64,000 nucleotides of DNA, from contig NZ_CP067102.1 of assembly GCF_016616885.1 (NCBI RefSeq), forward strand, positions 4,864,501 to 4,928,500. Direction: 5' to 3'. Source of the stretch: Bradyrhizobium diazoefficiens (GTDB lineage Bacteria > Pseudomonadota > Alphaproteobacteria > Rhizobiales > Xanthobacteraceae). Positions 8,191 through 18,159 of this stretch are shown in pieces. The notes beneath the pieces are model-generated. The model was not told the origin of the DNA, did no database searches, and saw only the letters and a program-made list of their open reading frames with translations. The translations under genes and the position numbers were made by a program. Position 1 is the stretch's first letter. The number at the start of each line of letters is the position of its first letter.

Positions 8191-8643
8191 CTAATTCCGC
8201 CGCTGCCACCGGCCCCGTTCGTCCGCCTGCCAATAGGTGACCTCAAATCCGCGCGTCTTGCAATCCGTCCAATTGCTGCGAGCTACCGCCAGTGCGTCCG
8301 GATCGTCGCCATTGAACAGCAGCACCATGCGTTCATAGGCCTGCGCGTCCTCGGGCATCACGGCGTTGTCGACCAGGAAGCGCACATGGGCGCCGTTCGG
8401 ATTGTCCGCCTCGATCACCAGCACGATCGGCTGCTCGGCCACATCGTTCACGCGCCATGTCGCGTGCGGCAGGAAGGAATCGTCGCGATAGGTCCATAAA
8501 TGCGCGTCGAGCGCATCGGCGCGCTCCGGCGAAGTCGATTGCACGACGACGCGCCAGCCGCGTTCGAGCGATTTCTCGAGAAGCGGTGGCAAGACGTTCT
8601 CAACCGTCATGTTTTGCAGATGGTAGAAAAGGACTTCTGTCAT
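8191..8643 (-). CDS. holC: DNA polymerase III subunit chi
   Basis: A 150-residue protein, close to the 147 residues of E. coli HolC. It opens with EVLFYHLQN and contains RGWRVVVQ, DAHLWTYRDDSFLPHAT and PIVLVIE, which are the recognisable chi-subunit segments. Chi links the clamp-loader subunit psi to single-strand-binding protein at the replication fork. The start lies 6 bp after the pepA stop, so it is co-transcribed with pepA, an order shared by many proteobacteria. No psi gene is seen here, as is usual in alphaproteobacteria. Confidence 0.92.
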   Translation of the reverse strand: MTEVLFYHLQNMTVENVLPPLLEKSLERGWRVVVQSTSPERADALDAHLWTYRDDSFLPHATWRVNDVAEQPIVLVIEADNPNGAHVRFLVDNAVMPEDAQAYERMVLLFNGDDPDALAVARSNWTDCKTRGFEVTYWQADERGRWQRRN

Positions 8644-8649
8644 GTCGCG

Positions 8650-10149
8650 TCATTTGCGCTCGTAATGATCCGCCACCAGACGATCCAGCAGCCGGACGCC
8701 GTAGCCGGAACCCCAGCTCTGGTTGATATCGGTCTTCGGCGCGCCCATCGCGGTGCCGGCGATGTCGAGGTGCGCCCAGGGCGTGCCGTCGACGAAGCGC
8801 TGCAGGAACTGCGCTGCGGTGATCGAGCCGCCGTGACGACCGCCGGTGTTCTTCATGTCGGCGAACTGGGAATCGATCAGCTTGTCGTATTCGGGGCCCA
8901 GCGGCAGGCGCCAGACTTTCTCGCCGCTCTCGATGCCGGCCGCGAGCAGGCGCTCGGCGAGCTCGTCATTGTTGGAGAAGATGCCGGCGTGATCGGTGCC
9001 GAGCGCGACCACGATCGCGCCGGTCAGCGTCGCCAGATCCACCATGAATTTCGGCTTGGTCTTCTTGGCCACGTACCAGAGCACATCGGCCAACACGAGG
9101 CGGCCTTCCGCGTCGGTGTTGATGATCTCGATGGTCTGGCCCGACATCGAGGTGACGATGTCACCCGGCCGCTGCGCGTTGCCGTCGGGCATGTTCTCGA
9201 CAAGGCCGATCGCGCCAACGGCATTGACCTTGGCCTTGCGGGCCGCGAGCGCGTGCATCAGGCCGACGACGCAGGCGGCGCCCCCCATGTCGCCCTTCAT
9301 GTCCTCCATGCTGCCGGCCGGCTTGATCGAAATGCCGCCGGTGTCGAAGCAGACACCCTTGCCGACGAAGGCGACCGGCGCCTCGCCCTTCTTGCCGCCG
9401 TCCCAGCGCATGATCACGGTGCGGCTCGGCCGGGCCGAGCCCTGGCCGACGCCGAGCAGCGCGCCCATGCCAAGCTTCTGCATCGCCTTGACGTCGAGCA
9501 CCTCGATCTTGACGCCGAGCTTCTTCAGCTGGCTGGCGCGGCGCGCGAACTCCTCGGGGAAGAGCACGTTCGGCGGCTCGTTGACGAGATCGCGCGCGAT
9601 GATGACGCCGTCGACGACTGCGCCGGCCGACGCAAAGGCCTTCTTCGCCGTGGCCGCATCGCCGACCGCCAGCGAGACGTCGGCGCGCAAGGTGCCCTCC
9701 TCGCCGTCCTTCTTCCTGGTCTTGTAGCGGTCGAACTTGTAGGCACGCAGCCGCAGGCCCGTGGCGATCGCAACCGCCTGCTCGCTGGTCATGGCACCGG
9801 TCGTCAGTTCCGCCATGATGGTCATGGCAGCGGCTCCTGCCTTGAGCTTGCTGGCGGCCATGCCGCCGAATTTGAGGAAGTCATTGCCCTTCAGGGCCGA
9901 TTCCTTGCCGGTCCCGATCACGATCAGGCGCGCGGCCTTCAGGCCCTCGGGTGCCAGGATGTCCAGGGCAGTCCCGGTTTTGCCTTTGAACGACGCGGCG
10001 GCCGCTGCCCGCTTTACGAGCTCGGCTGCCCCGCCGAGCGCCTTGGCCGTCGCCGGCCCGACCTTCAGAGCATCGTCACAGAACACGATCAGGATGCCAC
10101 GGGCGGCACTGGCCAACGGGACGAAGCCGACCTTGATGGCATCGGACAT
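8650..10149 (-). CDS. pepA: Leucyl (cytosol) aminopeptidase, M17 family
   Basis: This 499-residue protein matches PepA in length. It shows the M17 signature NTDAEGRL at residues 344-351. Metal-site segments include [10 protein letters not shown] (263-272) and MKGDMGGA (284-291), with the catalytic Lys in [12 protein letters not shown]. The enzyme removes N-terminal residues from peptides with two divalent metals; in some bacteria PepA also binds DNA. It is the first gene of pepA-holC and is divergent from lptF across 342 bp. The start at 10149 is the only reasonable ATG. Confidence 0.96.
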   Translation of the reverse strand: MSDAIKVGFVPLASAARGILIVFCDDALKVGPATAKALGGAAELVKRAAAAASFKGKTGTALDILAPEGLKAARLIVIGTGKESALKGNDFLKFGGMAASKLKAGAAAMTIMAELTTGAMTSEQAVAIATGLRLRAYKFDRYKTRKKDGEEGTLRADVSLAVGDAATAKKAFASAGAVVDGVIIARDLVNEPPNVLFPEEFARRASQLKKLGVKIEVLDVKAMQKLGMGALLGVGQGSARPSRTVIMRWDGGKKGEAPVAFVGKGVCFDTGGISIKPAGSMEDMKGDMGGAACVVGLMHALAARKAKVNAVGAIGLVENMPDGNAQRPGDIVTSMSGQTIEIINTDAEGRLVLADVLWYVAKKTKPKFMVDLATLTGAIVVALGTDHAGIFSNNDELAERLLAAGIESGEKVWRLPLGPEYDKLIDSQFADMKNTGGRHGGSITAAQFLQRFVDGTPWAHLDIAGTAMGAPKTDINQSWGSGYGVRLLDRLVADHYERK

Positions 10150-10491
10150 GGGTAACTCCTCGAAAACATGGGGCTTTTGCCAATCATGGGGACCGGCCGA
10201 GAGCCGGATCTGAACGGCGATTCACTGGTCTCGTCCCACTATGGGCGAGAAGCGCGCTCAATGCCAAGCACCGCCCGTGGCAGGGACGCCACAACGAGCG
10301 AAATATTAACCATATGTTGAGGGTGCCATGGGTCGGCCATTTTGTTGACGGATCAAAGGGATGGTAGTGAGAAAGTGAGTCTCCGGAAGAGCTGCCTGGC
10401 CGACCTTGGGGATCCCCTGTCAGGGGATTGGTTGGACAGACCGAATTCCGGTGCGCGCGTTGGGGCTTTGGTGGGATTCGTGCGGTAGCGC
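10150..10491. promoter_or_regulatory. pepA-lptF divergent intergenic region with a 17-bp palindrome
   Basis: The region is gene-free and must contain the pepA and lptF promoters. At 10412-10428 there is a perfect palindrome, ATCCCCTG-T-CAGGGGAT, 63 bp upstream of the lptF start. It is preceded by the overlapping palindrome GGGGATCCCC (10408-10417). At 10306-10320 TTAA-N7-TTGA is one mismatch from the CtrA consensus TTAA-N7-TTAA. No promoter could be assigned with confidence by eye. The palindrome could be an operator or the stem of a transcript hairpin. Confidence 0.5.
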
Positions 10492-11661
10492 ATGGGGTCA
10501 ATCGACAGGTATATTTTCCGCACGACGCTGGCGTCGTTTGCGCTCGTCCTGGTTAGCCTCACCGGCGTGATCTGGATTACGCAGGCGTTGCGCGGCATCG
10601 ACCTGATGACGAGCCAGGGTCAGACCATCATGACCTTCCTCGGCATCACCAGCCTCGTGATCCCGGCGCTGGTGCTGATCATCTCGCCGATCGCGCTGAT
10701 GATCGCGATCTCGCACACGCTGAACAAGCTCGCGACCGATTCCGAGATCATCGTGATGAATGCCGCCGGCTTCTCGCCGTTCCGGCTGTTCTACCCGTTC
10801 TTCTACGCCACCTGCGTGGTGGCGCTGCTGGTCGCCTTCATCGCCGCCTATCTCGCGCCCGATGGTATGCGGCGGATCAAGCAGTGGGACGCCGAAATCA
10901 CCGCCGACGTGCTCACCAACATCCTCCAGCCGGGCCGCTTCGCCCAGCTCGACAAGAATCTCACGATCCGGATTCGCGAGCGGCTGCCCGGCGGCATCCT
11001 CGCCGGCATCTTCATCGACGATCGCCGCGATCCGAATGAGCGCGTCTCGATCGTCGCCGAGCACGGCGAGGTCGTGAAGAACGAGAACGGATCGTTCCTG
11101 GTGCTCAAGGACGGCAACCTCCAGCGCTTCGAGGCGGGCAAGCGCGACCCTGCGCTGGTGGCGTTCGGCCGCTACGGCTTCGACATGTCGAAGTTCGGCA
11201 ACCAGGGCCACGACGTCACCCTCGGCATTCGCGAGCGTTATCTCTGGGAATTGTTCTCGCCGTCCGAGGACGACCCCGTCTACAAGCAGATCCCCGGGCA
11301 GTTCCGCTCGGCGCTGCATGACAGCCTGCTGGCGCCGATCTATCCCTTCGCCTTTGCCGTGCTGACCTTCGCCTTCCTCGGCGCGCCGCGCACCACCCGC
11401 CAGAGCCGCAACTTCTCGATCGGCTCCTCGATCCTCGCCGTGTTCGGCCTGCGCATGGCCGGCTTCGCCTGTTCGGTCATGGCCGTGAAATCGTCGAGCC
11501 CGGTGCTGGCCCAGTACGTCATGGTGCTCGGGGCCGTCGGCGTCGGGCTGTGGATGATCATCGGCGGCATCGTGGTCGAGCCCCCGCCCGGCCTGATGGA
11601 AGCCATCAACAGGTCGAACGCGCGCATCGCGCGGCTGTTCGGACGGCCGGCCACCGCATGA
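10492..11661 (+). CDS. lptF: LPS export ABC transporter permease LptF
   Basis: A 389-residue YjgP/YjgQ-family permease. It has about three N-terminal transmembrane helices (first around residues 10-30), a periplasmic beta-jellyroll domain in the middle (about 130-270) and three C-terminal helices. It works with LptG and the ATPase LptB to extract lipopolysaccharide from the inner membrane and pass it to LptC/LptA. Its stop overlaps the lptG start by ATGA. First gene of the lptF-lptG-lptD-surA-pdxA-rsmA unit. Confidence 0.93.
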   Translation: MGSIDRYIFRTTLASFALVLVSLTGVIWITQALRGIDLMTSQGQTIMTFLGITSLVIPALVLIISPIALMIAISHTLNKLATDSEIIVMNAAGFSPFRLFYPFFYATCVVALLVAFIAAYLAPDGMRRIKQWDAEITADVLTNILQPGRFAQLDKNLTIRIRERLPGGILAGIFIDDRRDPNERVSIVAEHGEVVKNENGSFLVLKDGNLQRFEAGKRDPALVAFGRYGFDMSKFGNQGHDVTLGIRERYLWELFSPSEDDPVYKQIPGQFRSALHDSLLAPIYPFAFAVLTFAFLGAPRTTRQSRNFSIGSSILAVFGLRMAGFACSVMAVKSSSPVLAQYVMVLGAVGVGLWMIIGGIVVEPPPGLMEAINRSNARIARLFGRPATA

Positions 11662-12755
11662 GCATGCTCACCAACACGCTCGGGCGCTATTTCGCCGGCC
11701 GCTTCGTGGTCGCCGCACTCGGCGTGTTCGCGAGCATTTTCCTGCTGCTGGTGCTGGTCGACTACATCGAGATGGTGCGCAAGACCTCAGGGCTCGCATC
11801 CGCCTCCGCGATCATGGTGGCCGAGACCTCATTGTTCCGGGTGCCGCAACTGCTGGAGAAGCTGACGCCGTTCTGCATGCTGATCGGCGCCATGATCTGC
11901 TATCTCGACCTCTCCCGCCGGCTCGAGCTCGTGGTCGCGCGCGCCGCCGGCATCTCGGCCTGGCAAATTGTTGCGCCGGCGCTCGGCAGCGCGCTGCTGA
12001 TCGGGGTGATCGCCACCGTCGCCTACAATCCGACATCGGCGAATCTACGCGAGCTCTCCAAGCGCATGGAAGCGGAGCTGTTCGGCTCGGCGCCCGGCGG
12101 CGGCATCCAGGATGCCTCGGGCTTCTGGCTCAACCAGGTGACCAGTGACGGCCAGATCATCGTCAACGCCGCACGCAGCGAGCAGCAGGGCGTCCGGCTG
12201 ACGGGACTGACGCTGTTCCGGTTTGACACAGAGCAGCATTTCAAGGAGCGGGTCGAGGCGCGCGAGGCGACGCTCGAGGCCGGCCACTGGTTGTTCAAGG
12301 GCGTGCGCCGCTTCTCGCTCGATGCCCCGCCGGTCGACCAGGCCAGCCTCGAGATTCCGACGACACTGACCGAAGCGCAGGTCCGCAACAGCTTTTCCAC
12401 ACCCGAGACTGTGTCCTTTTGGCAACTACCGAGCTACATCCGCTCATCGGAGAGCTCGGGGTTCGCGACAGCCGGATATCGACTCCAGTATCACAAGCTG
12501 CTGGCACAGCCGTTTTTGCTCGCCGCCATGGTGATGCTCGCGGCTTCCGTGTCGCTGCGCTTCTTCCGGATGGGCGGCGTACAGAAGATGGTTTTGAGTG
12601 GCGTGGGCGCAGGCTTTCTGCTCTACGTTTTGTCGAAAGTGACTGAAGACTTGAGCAAGGCTGAGTTGATGCATCCGATCGCTGCGGCGTGGTTGCCCGC
12701 GGTGGTGGGCGGCCTCACCGGCTTTTTGGCCTTGCTGTATCAGGAGGACGGATAG
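11658..12755 (+). CDS. lptG: LPS export ABC transporter permease LptG
   Basis: A 365-residue YjgP/YjgQ-family partner of LptF. The N-terminal helix runs FVVAALGVFASIFLLLVLVDYIE, followed by the coupling-helix segment LLEKLTPFCMLIGAM, a periplasmic domain and a cluster of C-terminal helices. The ATG at 11658 lies inside the lptF stop (ATGA), indicating translational coupling. A longer upstream frame would run through lptF and was discarded. Its TAG stop overlaps the GTG start of lptD. Confidence 0.93.
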   Translation: MSMLTNTLGRYFAGRFVVAALGVFASIFLLLVLVDYIEMVRKTSGLASASAIMVAETSLFRVPQLLEKLTPFCMLIGAMICYLDLSRRLELVVARAAGISAWQIVAPALGSALLIGVIATVAYNPTSANLRELSKRMEAELFGSAPGGGIQDASGFWLNQVTSDGQIIVNAARSEQQGVRLTGLTLFRFDTEQHFKERVEAREATLEAGHWLFKGVRRFSLDAPPVDQASLEIPTTLTEAQVRNSFSTPETVSFWQLPSYIRSSESSGFATAGYRLQYHKLLAQPFLLAAMVMLAASVSLRFFRMGGVQKMVLSGVGAGFLLYVLSKVTEDLSKAELMHPIAAAWLPAVVGGLTGFLALLYQEDG

Positions 12756-15244
12756 TGACGGCCGTCCGCCGAGGACACGTATCTGGTTTGGCGTTGCGCA
12801 CCCCTGTGCGCGCGAACGGGTACGGCTTGTCTGTCCGCAGGCTCCTGCTTGCCCTGATCGCGACCGTATCGCTCGCCGGCATGATCGATCTTGCCGCGGT
12901 GACGCCGGCGGCCGCCCAGAGCTACACCTACAATCCGCGGCCACCACGCCCGACGCCGCCGAAGGCAGCCAATGACGGGCAGATGCTCGTGCAGGCGACT
13001 GAGGTCGACTACGACTACAACAATTCGCGCGTCTCCGCGGTCGGCAACGTCCAGCTGTTCTACAACGGCACCAGCGTCGAGGCCGACCGGGTCATCTACG
13101 ACCAGAAGACCAAGCGGCTCCATGCCGAAGGCAACATCCGCATGACGGATGCCGACGGCAAGATCACCTATGCCGAGATCCTGGATCTCTCCGACGACTA
13201 CCGCGACGGCTTCGTCGATTCGCTGCGGGTGGACACCGCTGACCAGACCCGCATGGCCGCGACCCGCGCCGACCGCTCCTCCGGCAACTACACGGTGTTC
13301 GAGAACGGCGTCTACACGGCCTGCGCGCCGTGTAAGGACGATCCGAAGAAGCCCCCGCTCTGGCAGGTCAAGGGGGCCCGCATCATTCACGACCAGCAGG
13401 AGAAGATGCTGTATTTCGAGACGGCGCAGCTCGAGTTCTTCGGCGTGCCGATCGCCTACATGCCCTATTTCTCGACGCCCGACCCGACCGTGAAGCGCAA
13501 GACCGGCTTCCTGATGCCGGGCTTTACCTCGAACACGCCGTTCGGCTACGGCGTCGAAGTTCCGTTCTACTGGGCGATCGCACCTGACATGGATGCGACC
13601 TTCAGCCCGCGCATCACCTCCAAGCAGGGCGTGCTGTTCCAGGCCGAGTTCCGTCAGCGCCTGATGGACGGCGCCTACCAGGTCCGCGTCTACGGCATCG
13701 ATCAGCTCGATCCGGGCGCGCTTGCCGGCCAGCCAGGCGACCGCCAGTTCCGCGGCGCCGTCGACACCAAGGGTCAGTTCGCGCTGAACGACAAATGGGT
13801 CTGGGGCTGGGACGGCGTCGTCATGTCCGACTACTACTTCTTCTCGGACTATCGGTTGTCGCAGTACCGCGATCCGCTGGGCTCGTTCCTGTACTTGCCG
13901 ACCGATGCGCTCTCGCAGCTCTATCTGACCGGCGTCGGCAATCGCAGCTTCTTCGACGCGCGCACGATGTACTGGCTGAGCTACTCGGGTAACCAGCAGC
14001 AGGTGCCGGTCGTCTATCCCGTGATCGACTACTCGAACGTGATCAACTATCCGATCTTCGGCGGCGAGGTTTCGTACAAGACCAATTTCGTCAACCTGAC
14101 CCGCAACGACGCGGCGTTCGATCCGATCACGACGGCGGCCAACACCAACGGCCTGTGCACGGCGACCTCGGCCGATCCGCTCGCGCGCACGCCGTCGCAG
14201 TGCCTGCTGCGCGGCTTCCCCGGCACCTACACCCGCCTGACGGCGGAGGCGCAGTGGCGCAAGTCCTTCACCGATCCGCTCGGCGAGATCTGGACGCCGT
14301 TCGCCATCCTGCGCGCCGACGCGATCAACTCAGACGTCTCCAACCAGCCGGGCGTATCGAACTACCTGCCCGTGGGCGACACCCAGGCGTTCCGCCTGAT
14401 GCCGACCGTCGGCCTCGAATATCGCTATCCCTTCATCAACGTTCAGCCCTGGGGCTCGACCACCATCGAGCCGATCGCGCAGATCATCATCCGCCCGAAC
14501 GAGACCTATGCAGGCAAGCTTCCGAACGAAGATGCGCAGAGCATGGTGTTCGACGCCTCGAACCTGTTCAGCGTCGACAAGTTCTCCGGCTACGATCGCG
14601 TCGAGGGCGGCGGGCGCGCCAATGTCGGCGTGCAGTCGACCACGCAGTTCGACAAGGGCGGCGCCGTCAAGGTGCTGTTCGGCCAGTCCTACCAGCTGTT
14701 CGGCATGAACTCCTACGCGGTGCAGGACTCCATCAATACCGGCCTCGATTCCGGCCTCGACAAGCCGCGTTCGGATTACGTGGCGAGCGCCGCCTACTCG
14801 CCGAACAGCACCTATACGTTCAGCGTCCGCTCCCGCATGGACGAGCAGACCTGGAACGTCCAGCGCTTCGAGGCGGAAGGCCGCGCCAACTTCAATCGCT
14901 GGTCGGTCAGCGTAATGTACGGCAATTACGCGGCGCAGCCGGAACTCGGCTACCTGACCCGCCGCGAGGGCATCCTGACCTCAGGCTCGATTAAGGTCGC
15001 GACCAATTGGGTGGTGACGGGCTCGGCGCGCTGGGATCTCGAGGCCAACAAGATCAACCAATATGTGCTCGGCGCGGGCTATGTCGACGATTGCTTTGTG
15101 CTCGGCGTGAACTATGTCACTTCGTATAGTTATTCTGCGGGCTCGACGCCGCCCGTGCTGAATCACGCGTTCATGTTCCAGATCGGTCTGCGCACGCTGG
15201 CGACCACGTCGACGACCAGTAGTTCCGGCGGCGGCCTCCAGTGA
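12755..15244 (+). CDS. lptD: LPS-assembly outer-membrane protein LptD
   Basis: An 829-residue protein with a signal peptide ending near AAAQS (about residue 55), an OstA/LptA-like periplasmic domain (LVQATEVDYDYNNSRVSAVGNVQ, then EADRVIYDQKTKRLHAEGNI) and a large C-terminal beta-barrel. It inserts lipopolysaccharide into the outer leaflet. I chose the GTG at 12755, which overlaps the lptG stop (TAGTG) and has AGGAGG about 7 bp upstream; an earlier ATG at 12689 lies inside lptG and has no such site. The long n-region before the hydrophobic core is notable but common in this family. Confidence 0.93.
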   Translation: MTAVRRGHVSGLALRTPVRANGYGLSVRRLLLALIATVSLAGMIDLAAVTPAAAQSYTYNPRPPRPTPPKAANDGQMLVQATEVDYDYNNSRVSAVGNVQLFYNGTSVEADRVIYDQKTKRLHAEGNIRMTDADGKITYAEILDLSDDYRDGFVDSLRVDTADQTRMAATRADRSSGNYTVFENGVYTACAPCKDDPKKPPLWQVKGARIIHDQQEKMLYFETAQLEFFGVPIAYMPYFSTPDPTVKRKTGFLMPGFTSNTPFGYGVEVPFYWAIAPDMDATFSPRITSKQGVLFQAEFRQRLMDGAYQVRVYGIDQLDPGALAGQPGDRQFRGAVDTKGQFALNDKWVWGWDGVVMSDYYFFSDYRLSQYRDPLGSFLYLPTDALSQLYLTGVGNRSFFDARTMYWLSYSGNQQQVPVVYPVIDYSNVINYPIFGGEVSYKTNFVNLTRNDAAFDPITTAANTNGLCTATSADPLARTPSQCLLRGFPGTYTRLTAEAQWRKSFTDPLGEIWTPFAILRADAINSDVSNQPGVSNYLPVGDTQAFRLMPTVGLEYRYPFINVQPWGSTTIEPIAQIIIRPNETYAGKLPNEDAQSMVFDASNLFSVDKFSGYDRVEGGGRANVGVQSTTQFDKGGAVKVLFGQSYQLFGMNSYAVQDSINTGLDSGLDKPRSDYVASAAYSPNSTYTFSVRSRMDEQTWNVQRFEAEGRANFNRWSVSVMYGNYAAQPELGYLTRREGILTSGSIKVATNWVVTGSARWDLEANKINQYVLGAGYVDDCFVLGVNYVTSYSYSAGSTPPVLNHAFMFQIGLRTLATTSTTSSSGGGLQ

Positions 15245-15298
15245 TCGGTCTGAAGGTGCCGGCCGCCTGTTCCCGATCGCAGGTTCTTCGCGGCTGAC

Positions 15299-16258
15299 AT
15301 GCGAGCGACAACCATGACGACCCGATTGCCTGTCTTCCGCCTCCCCCTCCTGGTGCTGGGCGCCGTGCTGGCCTGCGCACTGGCTCTCGCCGGCGCACCC
15401 GCGCGCGCGCAGAACATCGTCGTCATGGTCAACGGCGATCCCATCACCGATTTCGACATCGAGCAGCGCTCCAAGCTCGACACGCTGACGACGCAGAAGA
15501 CCCCGAGCCGGCAGGACGTCATCAACACGCTGATCGACGACAAGATCAAGTTGAAGGAAGGCAAGAAATACGGCGTCGATCCCACCGTTTCCGACATCAA
15601 CCAGTCTTACGAGGGCATGGCGCAACGCATGCGCATCTCGATCGATCAGCTCACCAAATCGCTCGAGAGCAAGGGCGTGCGTCCTGAAACTCTCAAGAGC
15701 CGCATGAAGTCCGAGATGGTCTGGACCAGCCTCGTGCGCGGCCGCTTCAAGGAGAAGCTATTGATCGGCGAGAAGGACGTCGCCGACAAGGTGCGGGAAG
15801 GCGGCGACGAGAAGCTGCAGATCGAGGGCACCGAATACAAGATGCAGCCGATCGTGCTGATCGTGCCGCGCGGCTCGTCTGCCGCCTTCCAGGAGACGCG
15901 GATGAAGGAAGCCGAGCAATATCGCTCGCGTGTCGGAAGCTGCGAGGAAGCCAATTCGCTGTTCCGTTCGACGCCGAACGCCACCATCCGCGACAGCGTC
16001 ACCAAGACCACCGCCGACCTGCCCGAGGCGCTGCGCAAGGTGCTCGACGACACCCCGATCGGCCACCTCACGGCACCCGAAGTGACCAAGGCCGGCATCG
16101 AGATGGTCGTGCTGTGCTCGCGCAAGCCGACCACGATCGACACGCCGAAGAAGCGCGAGATCCGCGAGAAGATGTATACGGAGAAGTACGAGAAAACTCA
16201 GAAGGCCTATCTCGACGAGCTCCGCAAAGCGGCGATGATCGAATATCGCAACCACTGA
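15299..16258 (+). CDS. surA: Periplasmic SurA-type chaperone / peptidyl-prolyl isomerase
   Basis: A 319-residue secreted protein with a signal peptide ending PARAQ (about residue 38). It continues with the SurA N-terminal domain (NIVVMVNGDPITDFDIEQR and ...VINTLIDDKIKLKEGKKYGV) and a C-terminal part corresponding to a single degenerate parvulin-like region. SurA escorts unfolded outer-membrane proteins, including LptD, to the Bam complex, which fits its position right after lptD. It is shorter than the 428-residue E. coli SurA, which has two full parvulin domains, a usual difference in rhizobia. Its TGA overlaps the pdxA ATG. Confidence 0.87.
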   Translation: MRATTMTTRLPVFRLPLLVLGAVLACALALAGAPARAQNIVVMVNGDPITDFDIEQRSKLDTLTTQKTPSRQDVINTLIDDKIKLKEGKKYGVDPTVSDINQSYEGMAQRMRISIDQLTKSLESKGVRPETLKSRMKSEMVWTSLVRGRFKEKLLIGEKDVADKVREGGDEKLQIEGTEYKMQPIVLIVPRGSSAAFQETRMKEAEQYRSRVGSCEEANSLFRSTPNATIRDSVTKTTADLPEALRKVLDDTPIGHLTAPEVTKAGIEMVVLCSRKPTTIDTPKKREIREKMYTEKYEKTQKAYLDELRKAAMIEYRNH

Positions 16259-17280
16259 TGGCCGTTCCCGCAAAGCCCCTCGCGCTGACGCTCGGAGAGC
16301 CTGCCGGGATCGGCCCCGACATCACCATCGCAGCGTGGCTCAGGCGCCATGAGCTCGGCCTTCCCGCCTTCTATTTGCTCGGCGACGAAGCCCTGATCGC
16401 GCAGCGCGCCAAGACGCTTGTTACGACGCTGGGCGCCGAGATCAGGATCGCCGCGGTGAGCCCGGGCGAAGCCGAGACCGCCTTTGCCGAGGCCCTGCCC
16501 GTGGTTGCGACCGGCGAGCGCGCCACCGCGGCGCCCGGCAAGCCCGACGCTTCGAGTGCACCGGCCGCGCTTGCCTCGATCCGCCAGGCGGTCAGCGACG
16601 TCCGCGCCGGCCGCGCCGGCGCCGTCGTCACCAACCCGATCGCCAAGAGCGTGCTCTACCGGGCGGGCTTCCGTCATCCCGGCCACACCGAATTCCTCGC
16701 CGAGCTCGCGGCCACCGATGCCAGCGTGCCGCAGCCGGTGATGATGCTGTGGTCGCCGCGGCTCGCCGTGGTGCCGGTGACGATCCACGTTTCCTTGCGT
16801 GAAGCCCTCAGCCAGCTCACGAACGAACTGATCGTCTCGACCGTGCGCATCGTCGCAACCGAGCTCACATCCCGCTTCGGCATTGCGCAACCGCGGATCG
16901 CGATCTCAGGCCTCAATCCGCATGCCGGCGAGGACGGCTCGCTCGGCCACGAGGAGCAGACCGTGATCGCGCCGGCGCTTAACGTCCTGCGCAATGACGG
17001 CATCGACGTCAGGGGACCGCTGCCCGCCGACACCATGTTCCACGAAGCCGCGCGAAACACCTATGACTGCGCGGTCTGCATGTATCATGACCAGGCGCTG
17101 ATCCCGATCAAGACGGTGGCGTTCGACGACGCGGTCAATGTCACGCTCGGCCTGCCCTTCATTCGCACCTCGCCCGATCACGGCACCGCCTTCGACATCG
17201 CCGGCACCGGCAAGGCCAATCCGGCAAGCCTGATCGCGGCGCTCAAGCTTGCCAGCCGCATGGCGGCTGCAAACAGCTGA
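16258..17280 (+). CDS. pdxA: 4-hydroxythreonine-4-phosphate dehydrogenase
   Basis: A 340-residue protein that opens with [14 protein letters not shown]. It carries the PdxA metal-binding segments around [26 protein letters not shown] and [13 protein letters not shown], then ends with [16 protein letters not shown]. The enzyme oxidises 4-phosphohydroxy-threonine with NAD in the DXP-dependent pyridoxal phosphate pathway. Start at 16258 overlaps the surA stop (TGATG). The surA-pdxA-rsmA order is conserved in many proteobacteria. Confidence 0.96.
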   Translation: MAVPAKPLALTLGEPAGIGPDITIAAWLRRHELGLPAFYLLGDEALIAQRAKTLVTTLGAEIRIAAVSPGEAETAFAEALPVVATGERATAAPGKPDASSAPAALASIRQAVSDVRAGRAGAVVTNPIAKSVLYRAGFRHPGHTEFLAELAATDASVPQPVMMLWSPRLAVVPVTIHVSLREALSQLTNELIVSTVRIVATELTSRFGIAQPRIAISGLNPHAGEDGSLGHEEQTVIAPALNVLRNDGIDVRGPLPADTMFHEAARNTYDCAVCMYHDQALIPIKTVAFDDAVNVTLGLPFIRTSPDHGTAFDIAGTGKANPASLIAALKLASRMAAANS

Positions 17281-18137
17281 TGAGCGCGATCGACGACCTC
17301 CCGCCGCTTCGCGAGGTCATTCGCCAGCACGCCCTGTCGGCCCGCAAATCGCTGGGCCAGAATTTTCTGCTCGATCTCAATCTCACCGCGCGCATCGCCC
17401 GCGCCGCAGCACCGCTGGAAGACAGCACCATCGTCGAGATCGGCCCGGGCCCGGGCGGGCTGACACGCGCGCTGCTCGCGCTCGGCGCCAGGCGCGTCAT
17501 CGCGATTGAGCATGACGAGCGCGCGATCCCGGCGCTGAATGATATTGCCGCGCGCTATCCCGGCCGGCTCGAGATCGTGCATGGCGATGCCATGAGCTTC
17601 GATCCGCGCCCGCTGCTTGGCGGAGACCGCGCGAAGATCGTCGCCAACCTGCCCTACAACATCGCGACGCAATTGCTGATCAACTGGCTCACCACCGCGC
17701 CCTGGCCGCCCTGGTACGACATGATGGTGCTGATGTTTCAGCGCGAGGTCGGCGAGCGCATCGTCGCGCGTGAGGACGAGGAGGCCTATGGCCGGCTCGG
17801 CGTGCTCGCCAATTGGCGCTGCGAGACAAAGATCCTGTTCGACATTTCGCCGTCCGCCTTCGTGCCGCCGCCGAAGGTAACCTCCTCCGTCGTGCGCCTG
17901 GTGCCGCGGGCGGAGCCTCTGCCCTGCGATCGCAAGATGCTCGAACAGGTCGCGGCCGCGGCCTTCGGCCAGCGCCGGAAAATGCTGCGCCAGAGCCTGA
18001 AATCGCTCGGCGTCGATCCCGCGCTGCTTGCGGCAGCCGCCGGCGTCGATGCGACGCGGCGCGCCGAGACCATTCCCATCTCCGGCTTTGTTGCCATGGC
18101 ACGTGAATTGGCGGATATACGCAGCGAAGCTGAGTAA
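17280..18137 (+). CDS. rsmA: 16S rRNA dimethyladenosine transferase
   Basis: A 285-residue RsmA/KsgA. It shows the N-terminal [12 protein letters not shown] motif [16 protein letters not shown], motif DERAIPAL and the catalytic motif [10 protein letters not shown], followed by the C-terminal [13 protein letters not shown]. It dimethylates A1518 and A1519 (E. coli numbering) of 16S rRNA, a late ribosome-assembly checkpoint. The ATG overlaps the pdxA TGA by one base, so it is the last coupled gene in the lptF unit. Confidence 0.96.
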   Translation: MSAIDDLPPLREVIRQHALSARKSLGQNFLLDLNLTARIARAAAPLEDSTIVEIGPGPGGLTRALLALGARRVIAIEHDERAIPALNDIAARYPGRLEIVHGDAMSFDPRPLLGGDRAKIVANLPYNIATQLLINWLTTAPWPPWYDMMVLMFQREVGERIVAREDEEAYGRLGVLANWRCETKILFDISPSAFVPPPKVTSSVVRLVPRAEPLPCDRKMLEQVAAAAFGQRRKMLRQSLKSLGVDPALLAAAAGVDATRRAETIPISGFVAMARELADIRSEAE

Positions 18138-18159
18138 CAAGAATTTCGGAGGAAGGAAT

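Noticed and set aside
8500..10155. A 551-codon plus-strand open frame
   Set aside because: Antisense to pepA and holC, which are certain; the translation has the His/Arg/Asp composition of a shadow frame.
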